From Gordonia phthalatica (GTDB lineage: Bacteria > Actinomycetota > Actinomycetes > Mycobacteriales > Mycobacteriaceae): a stretch of 64,000 bases of DNA. The position numbers and the translations under genes were made by a program. The notes beneath the pieces are model-generated. The model was not told the DNA's origin. It did no database searches and worked only from the letters and a program-made list of their open reading frames with translations. Shown here in pieces: positions 42,959-52,400 of this stretch. Within the stretch, counting starts at the first letter, position 1. Each line of letters begins with the position of its first letter. The stretch spans positions 1 to 64,000 of the forward strand of contig NZ_CP011853.1 in the NCBI RefSeq assembly GCF_001305675.1, read 5' to 3'.

Positions 42959-43966
42959 CTACTCCCATCTGTGGACGGTGACCTTGCCGACTGTGCGGCC
43001 GTTCTCGACCAACTCGTGCGCCTCGCGGAGTGTGGTCGGTGAGATCGGCGCGAGTGTCGTTGTGGCCGTGGTGCGGATGCGGCCCTGATCTACAAGGTCA
43101 GCGACAGTGTTCAGGAGCTGGTGCTGTTCAATCATGTCCGGGGTCTGCCTGAGCGGACGGGTGAACATCAGTTCCCAGTGCCAAGCGATGCTCTTGCCCT
43201 TGAGCGGGAACACGTCGCGCGGACCGTCGTCAATGGCGACAATATGCCCGAACGCTCGAACGATCCGCGCATAGGTTTCGATCTGCCCCGCGGAATGCGC
43301 GGTGAACAGCCAGTCCACGCCATCCTGCGCGACGGCGAGCACCTGCTCAGCCAGGTCGTCGCGGTGGTTCACCACATGCTCCGCGCCCAGGTTGCGCACC
43401 CAGGCGGAGCGTTCATCGTCGGAGGCGGTGGCGATCACGGTGACGTTCGGCAGGAGCGCGTCGGCCAGTGCCAGCATGATCGATCCGACTCCGCCGGTCG
43501 CGCCGATCACCAGCAGGGTGCCGGTCGAGTCCTCGGTAAGGGCGAGCCGCTCGAACAGGGTCTCCCAGGCGGTGATCGCCGTCAGCGGCAGCGCAGCAGC
43601 GTCGGCAAACGACAGCACCTGCGGCTTGCGCCCCGTAATCCGCTCATCCACAACATGCAGGCGCTGGTTCGTACCTGGCCGGTCGATGCTGCCCGCGTAG
43701 TACACCTCGTCACCCGGAGCGAACAGCGTCACCGCTGAGCCGACCTCGCGCACCGTACCGGCGGCGTCGAAGCCGAGCACCTTGAACCCGTTCGCAGGAG
43801 CGCCTTCCCGCAGTTTCACATCGACCGGGTTCACCGAGACCGCCTCGACCTCGACCAACAAGTCATGCGGTCCAAGTTCGGGCACCTCGACCTCGCGGGC
43901 GGTCAGCGCCTCGGGGTCGGTGGCGGGGAGGTTCTTCTCGTATCCGATCGCAGTCGTAGCCGTCAT
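42959..43966 (-). CDS. Zinc-type alcohol dehydrogenase-like oxidoreductase (MDR, quinone reductase type)
   Basis: The 335-residue protein has a GroES-like N-terminal domain (ELGPHDLLVEVEAVSVNPVDVK) and a Rossmann NADPH site (LLVIGATGGVGSIMLALADA). No zinc-ligand Cys cluster is evident, so it is a zinc-free MDR such as a quinone or enone reductase (ZADH/YhfP type). An HxlR regulator is divergently encoded 71 nt away, a pairing typical of reactive-electrophile detoxification. It is probably cargo of IME-2. Confidence 0.88.
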   Translation of the reverse strand: MTATTAIGYEKNLPATDPEALTAREVEVPELGPHDLLVEVEAVSVNPVDVKLREGAPANGFKVLGFDAAGTVREVGSAVTLFAPGDEVYYAGSIDRPGTNQRLHVVDERITGRKPQVLSFADAAALPLTAITAWETLFERLALTEDSTGTLLVIGATGGVGSIMLALADALLPNVTVIATASDDERSAWVRNLGAEHVVNHRDDLAEQVLAVAQDGVDWLFTAHSAGQIETYARIVRAFGHIVAIDDGPRDVFPLKGKSIAWHWELMFTRPLRQTPDMIEQHQLLNTVADLVDQGRIRTTATTTLAPISPTTLREAHELVENGRTVGKVTVHRWE

Positions 43967-44037
43967 GCCAATTATGGTTCCCCAGACCTACTGGTTACCG
44001 TCAAGGCAACCTAGTACCCATCGGATACCATGAACGT

Positions 44038-44388
44038 ATGAGTCAGACCGTGGATGAGTGCGACCGGAACGACGTGTACGCGGCCATGTGTCCGTGCCGC
44101 GACATGCTCGACCTGCTCGCCAACAAGTGGAGCGCCCTGGCCATCGGTGCGCTCGAAGACGGGCCGCAACGCAACGGGCAACTCAAACGACGCTTGGAAG
44201 GCGTCAGCCCCAAGGTGCTGTCCCAGACCCTCAAGCGTCTCGAAGACCACGGCCTGCTCACTCGCACCGTCTACCCCGAGGTTCCCGCTCGCGTGGAGTA
44301 CGAACTTACTGACCTCGGACACAGCGCAGCCGCCCCGTTGAAGCATCTGCGCGACTGGGTTGAACACAACGTCGGAACCGACCAGTAG
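44038..44388 (+). CDS. HxlR-family redox-type regulator
   Basis: The 116-residue protein has a single winged helix (LLANKWSALAIGALEDGPQRNG..., GVSPKVLSQTLKRLEDHGLL). Cys residues near the N-terminus (DECDRNDV, MCPCRDML) match HxlR sensors that react with electrophiles or oxidants. It is divergent from the dehydrogenase gene; the 71-nt gap holds an imperfect inverted repeat (CTGGTTACC...GGCAACC) near 43990 that may be its operator. Confidence 0.9.
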   Translation: MSQTVDECDRNDVYAAMCPCRDMLDLLANKWSALAIGALEDGPQRNGQLKRRLEGVSPKVLSQTLKRLEDHGLLTRTVYPEVPARVEYELTDLGHSAAAPLKHLRDWVEHNVGTDQ

Positions 44389-44402
44389 CGACCCCCTCGG
44401 CG

Positions 44403-44546
44403 CTACATCGAGCCAGGAGTCCCGGCCTCCGCGTAATACCGCGTCAACACAGACGAGGCGTCGCGGTCGCCGTCACCGGACACGACAGAGTTCAGCAGGT
44501 ACCGGTACCCGTCACCGGTCGTCATCACCCTAATTGATAACGTCAC
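44403..44546 (-). pseudogene. MobF relaxase N-terminal remnant A
   Basis: A 47-codon frame begins at a GTG and reads SIRVMTTGDGYRYLLNSVVS...LTRYYAEAGTPGSM before a stop. It matches the first residues of the TraA at 40333 (TIRVMSSGKGYEYLLKSVVV...LTRYYTETGSPPG), including the catalytic Tyr pair. The rest of the gene is absent, so this is a relic of another TraA-like relaxase. It lies 14 nt after the HxlR stop, tail to tail. Confidence 0.75.
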
Positions 44547-44959
44547 ACCTAGAAGGTGCGAAGTAACCGACGCGCGAGCACAGGAGCGCTTCTGTCATTT
44601 CGAAGGCGAGACTTCGCGCGATTGGGATTCGCCGGGCCATCCTTCTTCTCTTTCGTCGAACGTCACCGCAACACCGTGTCGCTGGGGTTCGTGAAATCTT
44701 CTTCCGGAAGCGAAACCCAGGTACTGCGCCATGAGGAACTCGCCGCAGCGATGCACAGGCGTTCGACAGTTCGGTCGCACGAACCGATCGTTTGTTAACG
44801 GACGGCACTGTACGTCGATCGAAAGTCGCGCCGACACCCCCTGCGAATTCGCGTCGCGGGATAGTTTGCCAGGATCCGGCGATCAGCGTGGTGCGCATCA
44901 AGGAGGTGCGCAGCGGCCTCAGCACGAGGAGCCTGCCCGCGAGGCCGACCACCCCGCCC
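44547..44959. other. Gap without a recognised gene
   Basis: Short frames on both strands show no recognisable protein and no clear repeats. The region lies between a relaxase remnant and a UbiB remnant and is probably decayed DNA. Confidence 0.5.
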
Positions 44960-45382
44960 CTAGGAACGGTAGGAGTGCGACGTCGGGGCGAGCTGGGGGC
45001 CACCCCCCGAGACCGAAAGTAGCACCGCAGCGACGATAAGCGCCACGCCAACCAGGGTGGTCGTCAGCTCCCCGACCAACGAACCGATCCATCCGCGTTC
45101 CTGGAGGTCTCGGAACATCCTTATGCTCAGCCCGAACGTTCCGTTCGAGCTGCGAACCGATCGTCTCGATGCGTCGTGGCAGACGCCTCAGCTGTCCACC
45201 GATGACCTGGAGTTGCACGCGGCCGTCGGCGAACATCTCCCTTGAGTCCATCGCCAGACGTATGAAATGAGGAGTTCGAGCAAGGGCCCGATCGACCAAG
45301 TCGTAGTCGGCAACGAGCTGGCACAGCGTTCCCTCGAGTGACACGAAGGAAACGACTGGCGTTCTCCTCCGCTGTTGGGGAC
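44960..45382 (-). pseudogene. UbiB/AarF (ABC1 kinase) C-terminal remnant, frameshifted
   Basis: One frame reads VVSFVSLEGTLCQLVADYDL...GGQLRRLPRRIETIGSQLER. The +1 frame then continues TFGLSIRMFRDLQERGWIGS...LTTTLVGVALIVAAVLLSV, SGGGPQLAPT and stops at 44960. Together this is the C-terminal end of an AarF/UbiB-type kinase-like protein with its terminal membrane helix. The frameshift (near 45145) and absence of the kinase core make it a pseudogene. Confidence 0.55.
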
Positions 45383-45425
45383 GTCGGGTCGGCTGAAATA
45401 ATGGCCGGGACGATACGGTGGCGAG

Positions 45426-47039
45426 TCAGAGCGCCGTGATCCACCGCGCGATCTCGTCAGCGATCTCGTCGCTATTGTCTTCGACCATCAGCGAGTGGCC
45501 GTTCCCAGCGAGAAGAGGCAGTTCGGACGACCAGAAGGTGACGGCGGCGCCCTGATCGGTGAGCCAGGCCACGATGTCCTGATCCAGCTGCGAGGGGTGG
45601 TCGGTATCGGCTCCACCCGTGAAGACGAGAATCGGCTTGTTCGTGAACGCGTCGGTCGGCCCGATCCTCATTTGGCTCCCACCGATGTTCTGACGCTGAT
45701 AAAGCATCCGGGCCGGGATCGGCCGAAGGGTGCGGCGGAACACCTCGATGCACTCGCGGGGGAACCGCCGGCTGGGTCCGATGGCCTTGTCGTTCACGAA
45801 GGCGCTTGTGGGTTCCCAGAAACCCATCTTCGGGATGGTCCAGTCGATGGCCGCTCCACGGATGGAGACCTCCTGGTCGGACTCCCTCACGATCTCGGGC
45901 ACCGCCTGTATATTTCCAGGCGGGCCCGGAGCGACGGCTACGAGCCCGTCGATGAGATCGCCATGCGTCTCTAGGAGGCGGAAGCCAATCGGACCTGCCA
46001 TCGAGTGCACGACCAGCACGACGTTCCGGCCGAGACCAGAGAGGAACACGCCCATCCCTCGGCACACGCTCTCATAGTCCAGCCGCGCAGACGCCGCACG
46101 ATCATCGACGTGTTGGGCCGCCTCATAGGACAACCCCAGCCAGTCCACCACCAGCACACCGTAGCCATGCGATACGAATCGTGCCGCCCAGCCCTGTCGG
46201 CCGTCGGGCGTCTCGAGATAGTACTCGTTCGAGGCACCACCCCCGTGCACGAGGACGATCCACCGAGCAGGCGCACCCGACGGCGCCAGTTCGGTGTACG
46301 AGATCGGCGCGACGTCGTCTGGGTAGGCAATGACGGCGTCGAGGGCCCGTGCGAGCCTCTCCGGATGCGTGAGCATCACCATATGGCTTCCGTCGATCTC
46401 GATCGTGCGCGGACTATCAAGCCGCCCGGCCGCGGCCTGGTAGATCTCAGCGGGAACGGCCTGGTCCTGAGCGAGGAACACATAACTTGACGGGATGCTG
46501 CTCGCCCAGAACCGGTCGAGGCGGATCGGCTCATAGAACCAGCCTGCCGGCGTTGGGACGAGCCTCGGCTCGACCGCGGCGAGCTGCTCCGGGGTCGCGT
46601 CCTGCATAAACGACGCGGCCCAGAGCTCAGGCGGCATGACGATGGTGTTGTCGTCGGACTGACTCGCAAGCGCCTTCGTCGCTGCGACCAACGGATCGGG
46701 GAGCACGTCGTTAATGGTCTCGCCGTCGCGCAGCACCCAGGCGTCGACGAAGACGACCCGGCCGATGCGCTCGGGCATCGCCTCAGCGACGAGTTGGATG
46801 AGCGGACCTCCGCCGCTATGACCGACGAGCACGATGTCGAGCTGGGTGAGCTCTCTTACCTGATCGATCAGATCGCGCGCCATCATGCTCATCGTGACGC
46901 CGGAGCGGTCCACGTCACCGTCTTCGAGACCGCGCAGCGTCGGCGCGATCACCTCGTGCCCCATTCTGCGCAATTCGTCGGCGACGCCGTCCCACACCCA
47001 GCCGCCTACCCATCCGCCGTGCACCAGTACGATCTGCAT
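45426..47039 (-). CDS. Tandem alpha/beta-hydrolase fusion protein
   Basis: The 537-residue protein has two complete alpha/beta-hydrolase domains. The first (1-230) has IVLVHGGWVGGWVWDGVADE and nucleophile GHSGGG near residue 74, like plant methylesterase/EstC-type esterases. The second (about 255-537) has WIVLVHGGGASNEYYLETPD, nucleophile VHSMAG, and a late catalytic His in GNGHSLMVEDNS. No signal peptide is seen. The substrate is unknown; a fused pair suggests two ester or lactone bonds of one compound. Neighbouring fragments are pseudogenes, but this frame is intact. Confidence 0.85.
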   Translation of the reverse strand: MQIVLVHGGWVGGWVWDGVADELRRMGHEVIAPTLRGLEDGDVDRSGVTMSMMARDLIDQVRELTQLDIVLVGHSGGGPLIQLVAEAMPERIGRVVFVDAWVLRDGETINDVLPDPLVAATKALASQSDDNTIVMPPELWAASFMQDATPEQLAAVEPRLVPTPAGWFYEPIRLDRFWASSIPSSYVFLAQDQAVPAEIYQAAAGRLDSPRTIEIDGSHMVMLTHPERLARALDAVIAYPDDVAPISYTELAPSGAPARWIVLVHGGGASNEYYLETPDGRQGWAARFVSHGYGVLVVDWLGLSYEAAQHVDDRAASARLDYESVCRGMGVFLSGLGRNVVLVVHSMAGPIGFRLLETHGDLIDGLVAVAPGPPGNIQAVPEIVRESDQEVSIRGAAIDWTIPKMGFWEPTSAFVNDKAIGPSRRFPRECIEVFRRTLRPIPARMLYQRQNIGGSQMRIGPTDAFTNKPILVFTGGADTDHPSQLDQDIVAWLTDQGAAVTFWSSELPLLAGNGHSLMVEDNSDEIADEIARWITAL

Positions 47040-47200
47040 TGATCATCTTCTTCGCATATTTATCTGCTGAGCAGAACTTGTTCCTAACTAGAAGACACAA
47101 TAGCTTGCGCGGCGCCAACAGTCCAGCATGGCTCGAGCTCTCTTCAGAACGCGCCGAACGACCCCTGCACCAGGTCGCAGGGGAAAGAGACGACGAGCCT

Positions 47201-47590
47201 TCAGGAGGTCAGGTCGGCCAGACGTACGGCTGCCTCATCGAGGAGTGCGACGAGGGTCTTCACCTTGCGGGGAGGCAAGCGGAACACCGGGGCAGATGCG
47301 TTGATCGCCAACCGCAGCCCGCTCGCCGAGGGAACGGCCACGGCCACCGAGGCCACGCCCTCCTCGCTCTCCTCCCGGTTCGTTGCATAGCCCTGCTTCG
47401 CGACAAGATCCAGTTGTGCGAGGAGCTCGGTCTTGGTACGGATCGACTGCGGAGTCACCTGTGAGAGTTGCTCGTCGGGGTAGAGACGGTCCAATTGTTC
47501 TCGCGGGAGCTGCGCCAGGAGAACCTTTCCCGTGGAGGTGCAATGGGCCGGCATCTCCTTGCCCAACCGTGAAGCGACTCGCACCGCCGT
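47201..47590 (-). pseudogene. IclR-family regulator, C-terminal fragment
   Basis: Residues from VRVASRLGKEMPAHCTSTGK to the stop (LLDEAAVRLADLTS) are the effector-binding domain of an IclR regulator, with the typical EEGVASVAVAVPSASG block. The N-terminal helix-turn-helix is missing. Upstream on the same strand the frame runs into antisense of an aldo-keto reductase fragment. Confidence 0.75.
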
Positions 47591-47600
47591 CGTCGGTTCC

Positions 47601-47981
47601 GAGACCGGGGTCGTGCCCGACGTGAACCAGATCCAGCTCAGCCCCGACATCGCCCGTACCGTTCCTCGACGCGCGCACGAGGTGCTCGGTATCGTGACCG
47701 AGAGCTGGAGCCCGCTCGGCCGCGGGCCCGAGCTGCGGGAGAACCCGACGATCGTGCAGATCGCGGCGGACGTCGGACGAACGGCGGCACAGGTGGTGCT
47801 CCGCTGGCACGTGCAGCAGGGCCTCGTGCCGGTGCCGAGATCGTCAGACCCCAAACGCCTGGTCGAGAACCTCTCGGTCTTCGACTTCCGCCTTAGCACC
47901 GACCAGATGGCCACGCTTGCGTCCCTCGACAACGGCGAAGCCGCCGCGCGGGACTCTGACCTGCCCGAGAACGGTCATTAG
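47601..47981 (+). pseudogene. Aldo-keto reductase, C-terminal fragment
   Basis: The frame from ETGVVPDVNQIQLSP to the stop matches the last third of aldo/keto reductases (IVTESWSPLGRG; TAAQVVLRWHVQQGLVPVPRS; RLVENLSVFDFRLSTDQMAT). The catalytic Tyr/Lys/Asp/His part is missing. It is joined head to head with the IclR fragment at about 47,595. Confidence 0.78.
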
Positions 47982-48367
47982 TCCACCAAGAACACCAAAA
48001 TCGTCACCGATCTGGTAAATTCAGCGCGCTCTGGAGACGCAGCAGAACGCCTCGCGCGGCTCCTGGACATTCGACTACACGCAGGACCGGCTCTCCGCCA
48101 TCATGCGCTGCACACACGACCGCTGCCTCGAGACCGCCGACGAATACGGCTCGCCAGGCTTGCCCGGTGGACTTCGGCGACTGCGCGAAGCAACTGACCG
48201 GCGGCGAAGGTGATGGCTCGAACGTAGGCGCGATCTGCCTTGCTCGCCTCACCTTCGGCTCGCTCGACAGCCGCGTCCAAACCATCGCGAAGTCGCGTGC
48301 ACTGCAGATGGCGGCGAGGGAGAGAGTAAGTTCTGCAGTGTGCCCGATCGGGAACAGGGGGTGGGCT
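47982..48367. other. Gap without a recognised gene
   Basis: Short frames on both strands have no recognisable family. A plus-strand stretch (SRGSWTFDYTQDRLSAIMRC) looks protein-like but stops after ~50 codons. Probably decayed DNA between two pseudogene groups. Confidence 0.45.
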
Positions 48368-48841
48368 TTAGTACCCCTGCCCGAATTCGCGAAGTCTGGG
48401 CCACAGATCGCCGCCGACGACGCCGAAGACCCCTACGTCCGCCAGCATGCCGCCGAAGCCCTGCTTGAGATCAACGAAGACCGGAAAGTCAACGGCCGCT
48501 ACCTCGCCGTCAAGACCCGACAGAACCTCGCCCGCCTCACCGACTTCGCCGAACACACCCGTCGGTTTCCCTGCCTCTTCCGCCTCGATCAACGCCACCT
48601 GTGCACCCCTATCAGCGGGAGCGAGGGTCTCGGGAAGCTTCTCAAGCCGACGGGCAACTCGCTCGGCAGTGCTTGCGAATCGGCGGTACGGACGACCCAA
48701 CTGTTCGCTCGTGTTGGGGTCCTGGCCGTGCCCCATGAGACGGCGGAGCTGCTCCTCGCTGACCTCACCACCGGGTTCGACGGCGCCAGAAATGTACGCG
48801 AGACCCGATCCGAGCCATGAGCCCGGCGGCGTGCTGTTCAG
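48368..48841 (-). pseudogene. MobF relaxase remnant B
   Basis: From 48841 the minus strand reads NSTPPGSWLGSGLAYISGAV, then VSEEQLRRLMGHGQDP, LGRPYRRFASTAERVARRLE and ALIEAEEAGK. This is the region following the Tyr motif in TraA/MobF relaxases (compare GTWVGTGLMSL and VTEEHLARLLGD in the TraA at 40333). After ~95 residues the match is lost and the frame continues as low complexity. It starts at the stop codon of the toxin gene. Confidence 0.6.
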
Positions 48842-49155
48842 TCGTTCAGCCGGTGGAGCCAGTAGCCGGGTTCGCGGCGCTCGTGGGCGTAGGCGAGGAT
48901 CAGGATCGTGTCCGGCTCCACCGTGTAGACGATGCGGTACGGGTATCCGCGAACGGCCTTGCTGCGGATCACGGTGCCATCGTCAGCGGTCGTGAATGGT
49001 GGGGCGGCGTTCGGCCATTGGTCGAGGTCTTTCCGGGCTTGCCTTGCTCGGTCGATGAGCGCAAGGCCGATCCCTGGCTCCTGGTCTTCGTACCAGCGCA
49101 CGGCGGCGTCGAACTCCGCGACGGCCTCGGGGTGCTCTCGCTGGGCCAAGGTCAT
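48838..49155 (-). CDS. RelE/ParE-type toxin
   Basis: A 105-residue protein of RelE/ParE fold (EAVAEFDAAVRWYEDQEPGI, KAVRGYPYRIVYTVEPDTIL, ILAYAHERREPGYW). RelE-type toxins cleave ribosome-bound mRNA and ParE types poison gyrase; the sequence does not decide which. The ATG overlaps the antitoxin stop by 4 nt. The pair probably stabilises IME-2 by post-segregational killing. Confidence 0.9.
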   Translation of the reverse strand: MTLAQREHPEAVAEFDAAVRWYEDQEPGIGLALIDRARQARKDLDQWPNAAPPFTTADDGTVIRSKAVRGYPYRIVYTVEPDTILILAYAHERREPGYWLHRLND

Positions 49156-49388
49156 GCGGTGAGCAAGGCGCGCAAACGCTCGTAGTGCTCGTCGGCATCC
49201 ACCAGATCGACCGCACCCTCACGCACCTCGGCCAGTCGCCGGGTAGCCTCGGCACGCCAGGCTGCATCGACCTCGCTCTCGTCGTCTGCATCATGGAGGC
49301 TTTCGAGCAGGGCGTTAGCGACGACCGCGCGCTGATCGGCGTCGAGCGCGAGGCCGTCTCGGATCAGAGTTGCGGTGTCGGGTGTCAT
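49152..49388 (-). CDS. Addiction-module antitoxin
   Basis: A 78-residue protein (MTPDTATLIRDGLALDADQR...) with the layout of PF09720-type addiction module antitoxins: ALDADQRAVVANALLESL and a C-terminal helix AAWRAEATRRLAEVREG. It precedes and overlaps the toxin gene, the usual order. The ATG at 49388 is preferred over 49418 because the protein then starts like the family. Confidence 0.88.
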   Translation of the reverse strand: MTPDTATLIRDGLALDADQRAVVANALLESLHDADDESEVDAAWRAEATRRLAEVREGAVDLVDADEHYERLRALLTA

Positions 49389-49491
49389 GTATTCAAGTGT
49401 ACGTCGAACGGCCGACAATCGCGCTGGGCGTCTGTGGCTCGGGTTGCGGGGCTGCTGTGAACGTCACGCCGACGCGACGTGCTGCTGATGC

Positions 49492-52400
49492 TCATAGGCC
49501 GCGTGCTGGCCCGTCATGTCGCGGGTCGTTGCGCCGCGGGTCGCGTTCGGTCGGCTCGCGGAGTTGCCGTTCGCGTTCGGCGAGTGCTTGCTGCCTTGCT
49601 TCGTGCTCGGCGCGGGTGGTTTCGATCCGTGCGGCGGCGTCGCGGATCGGTAGCGCGCGGAGGTAGTCGGCCTCGGCTCGGAGCGCGGTGGCTTGCTGGT
49701 GCGCCTGTCCTGCTTGCTGTGCTGGGTTCGGCAGTCGCATCCCGACCCGGTGGCGCATCACCGCCTGCGGCCCGTACTCGCTGACCAGCAACGCCCGGCG
49801 TTCCTGCTCGTGCCGCTGCCGCAACTCGTCACGGTCGGCTCGCGCGGCCTCGACGTGCTGGGCGGCGTCGATCACGCGGGGATCGGCCTCGGCGCGACGC
49901 TCGGCCTGTCGTGCCGCCCACTCGGGCAGGGTGTCGGTGGTGCGGGGTGGTTCGCCCCATGTTTCGCGCACCCGTGCCCGAACCGTCCGGGTGTGCTCGC
50001 TCGTCTGGCGGTGCTCCGCGCGGGCCTTGCGCCTGCCGAGCCTGCCGACGGTGGCGAGTCGGCTGCTTGCGGCGGCCTCGCGCTCGACAGCATCGAGATA
50101 GGTGGTGCCGTCTGCCTCGGCCTGCACCGTCAACGGTTCCGCGATTTCGGCACGGATGCGCGCCGCCTCGTCCTCGGCGTGGCGGAGCACGTCGGCGTGC
50201 TCGTCGTCCTCGGTCTTGTGTGTTGCGCGCTGGGCGTCGAACCTGGCAGCGGTCTGCTCCCAGCGTTCCGCCGCACGTTCGGCTCGTTCGGCTTCGGCGG
50301 TGAGGCGGGCGAGTTCTTCGGTGATGAGCTGCACGGGGCCATCGCTGACGAGGCCTTGCACGGCGTCGATGGCTTGGGCGGTGGCGTGGTCGAGGCCACG
50401 GTCTGCCGGGTCGCGTTCCATCGCCTCAACGAACCGCGCCCGCGCATCCGCCATATCAGCGGCGACGACGTGGAGTTGGTTCTGTTGGCGGCCTCTCGTC
50501 ATGCCGACGTAGACGCCTGCCGCGCTCGTCGCCTCCGACAAGGCCGTGTGGGAGGCATCGACGGTTGCGCCTTGGACGCCGTAGGCGGTCGCGGCATACG
50601 ACAGGTGCGCCCACTCGCTCACGTACTCGGCGGGGAGGGCGACGGTGCGGCTGTGCTTGCCTCCGCCGCTGACTTCGCGGGCGTAGACGCTGCCCTCGTC
50701 GGTCACATGCTGCACGATCCATTGCTGCCGGTTTGCCACGCCGAGGTCGCTGCTGTTCTTCCGGGTCTGGATCAGGTCGCCAGCGCCGATGCTCAGCCCG
50801 TCGCTGCCGGTCGTCGTCATAGTGTCGTCGACCTCGCCGCGCTCGACCCGCCCGGCGCGGATGTGCTCGTTCAGCTCGGTGGCCTCGTCGTTGGTGGCGA
50901 CGGTGATCGCTTCGCCGTCGTGGGCGTGGGCGGTGATGTGCTCGCGGGCCGCTTCCTCGTCGGCATGCAAGGTCACGAGGCCCATCGTGGCGAGTCGGTC
51001 GAACACGTCGCCGGGGTGCTCCCGGTCACGCATGACCAACGTCAACGCCGCATACTCGGCATCGGTGAACCTGTGGAGTTCGGTCATGTCGTAGGTACGG
51101 CCACGAATCTGGGCGGCCATGTCGAGCACCCCGCCGCGCCCGACCGCCGGGAGCTGCGCCCGGTCGCCCACGAACGCGACCGACGCGCCTGCCTCGGCGG
51201 TGACGGTCAGCAGAGCGAGGGCGGTGTCCTGGTCGAGCATCCCCGCTTCGTCCACGATCACCCGCTCACCCCGCGACAGCACGGCGTCGTTTGGTGGGCC
51301 GGTGTAGATGTTCCCGGTTGCAGGGTCGGTGTCGCCGGGTGCGAGGCGTGTCCATACGCCGTCCTCGTTCCACCGCCACCCATGCGCATACACGAGCGCC
51401 GCGACGGAGGTTGCGGGCACGCCGAGTTCTTCGTGGGCGACCTGCGCCGCACGCAACGTCGGCGCAACCACCCGCGAGGATCGCCCGTGCTCGGCTGCAA
51501 CCTCGATGGCGACGCCGAGCATGGTGGTCTTGCCTGCGCCCGCCGCGCCCTCGACAATCACGAGCGGGTTGGTCGAGGCGACGGCAGCGGCGGCCACGGT
51601 CTGCCCGGTGTCGAGTCCGGCGGCTTGCGCAGCGTCGGTCACGTCGGGGTGCTTCGGCTCCCGTTCCGGCGTCGCGGCGGTGAGTTGGTCGCGGAGTGCG
51701 GTCTCGGCGGCGACGACGCCAAGGCTGGTGAGGTGGGCGACGTGCTCGGGTTGCACCATGCCCGGCGGCAGCACCGAGAAACAATCCGAGGCGGCGAGTC
51801 CGGTGGCGAGGTCGATGAACTCGCGCAACTCCGCCGGGGTCGCTTGCACGCCTGCCTCGGTGGTGATGCGGGTGACGTGCTCTCGCACGGTGTGCGGTGT
51901 CCAGGTCGATGCAGCCGCCGCGCAGCGATCCAGCGCACGACTGGCGACCTGTTGCACGCTGAGGTCATCCAGCGATGCCGGCGCAACGGTGTCGGGGTGC
52001 TGCAAGCTCTCGGGGTGGTAGCCGGCGTCTCGGAGTTCCTGCTGCCACCACTGCTCGTTCTTCAAGTCCGCCGGTTTCTTGCCGGGCCGCTGGAACGCCC
52101 ACGCCGCGTCCTGCATCCGAGCGGTCAACACCGGGCCGGGCGTCTCGCCGGGATGCTTCGCTTGCCACTCGGCCTCCATGCGTTCCAGGTTGCGTCTGAT
52201 CTGCGCCGACCGCTTCGACATGACGGCGTTGAACGGCTCCAACTCCACAACCTCACCGCTTACGGGGTCGAGGGTCAGGCCATGCTCGGAGAGCGTGGCG
52301 GCGAGCTGGGGGTGCGCGGCGATCACCGCCGTACCGAGAGCACGGATCGCGCCCTGCTGCTGGAACAACGCCGCCGTGGTCAGCGCCCGCCACTTCCCGC

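Noticed and set aside
47591..47932. An intact 243-residue IclR-type regulator
   Set aside because: The N-terminal ~115 residues are Ser/Thr/Arg-rich antisense of an aldo-keto reductase fragment; the helix-turn-helix is absent.
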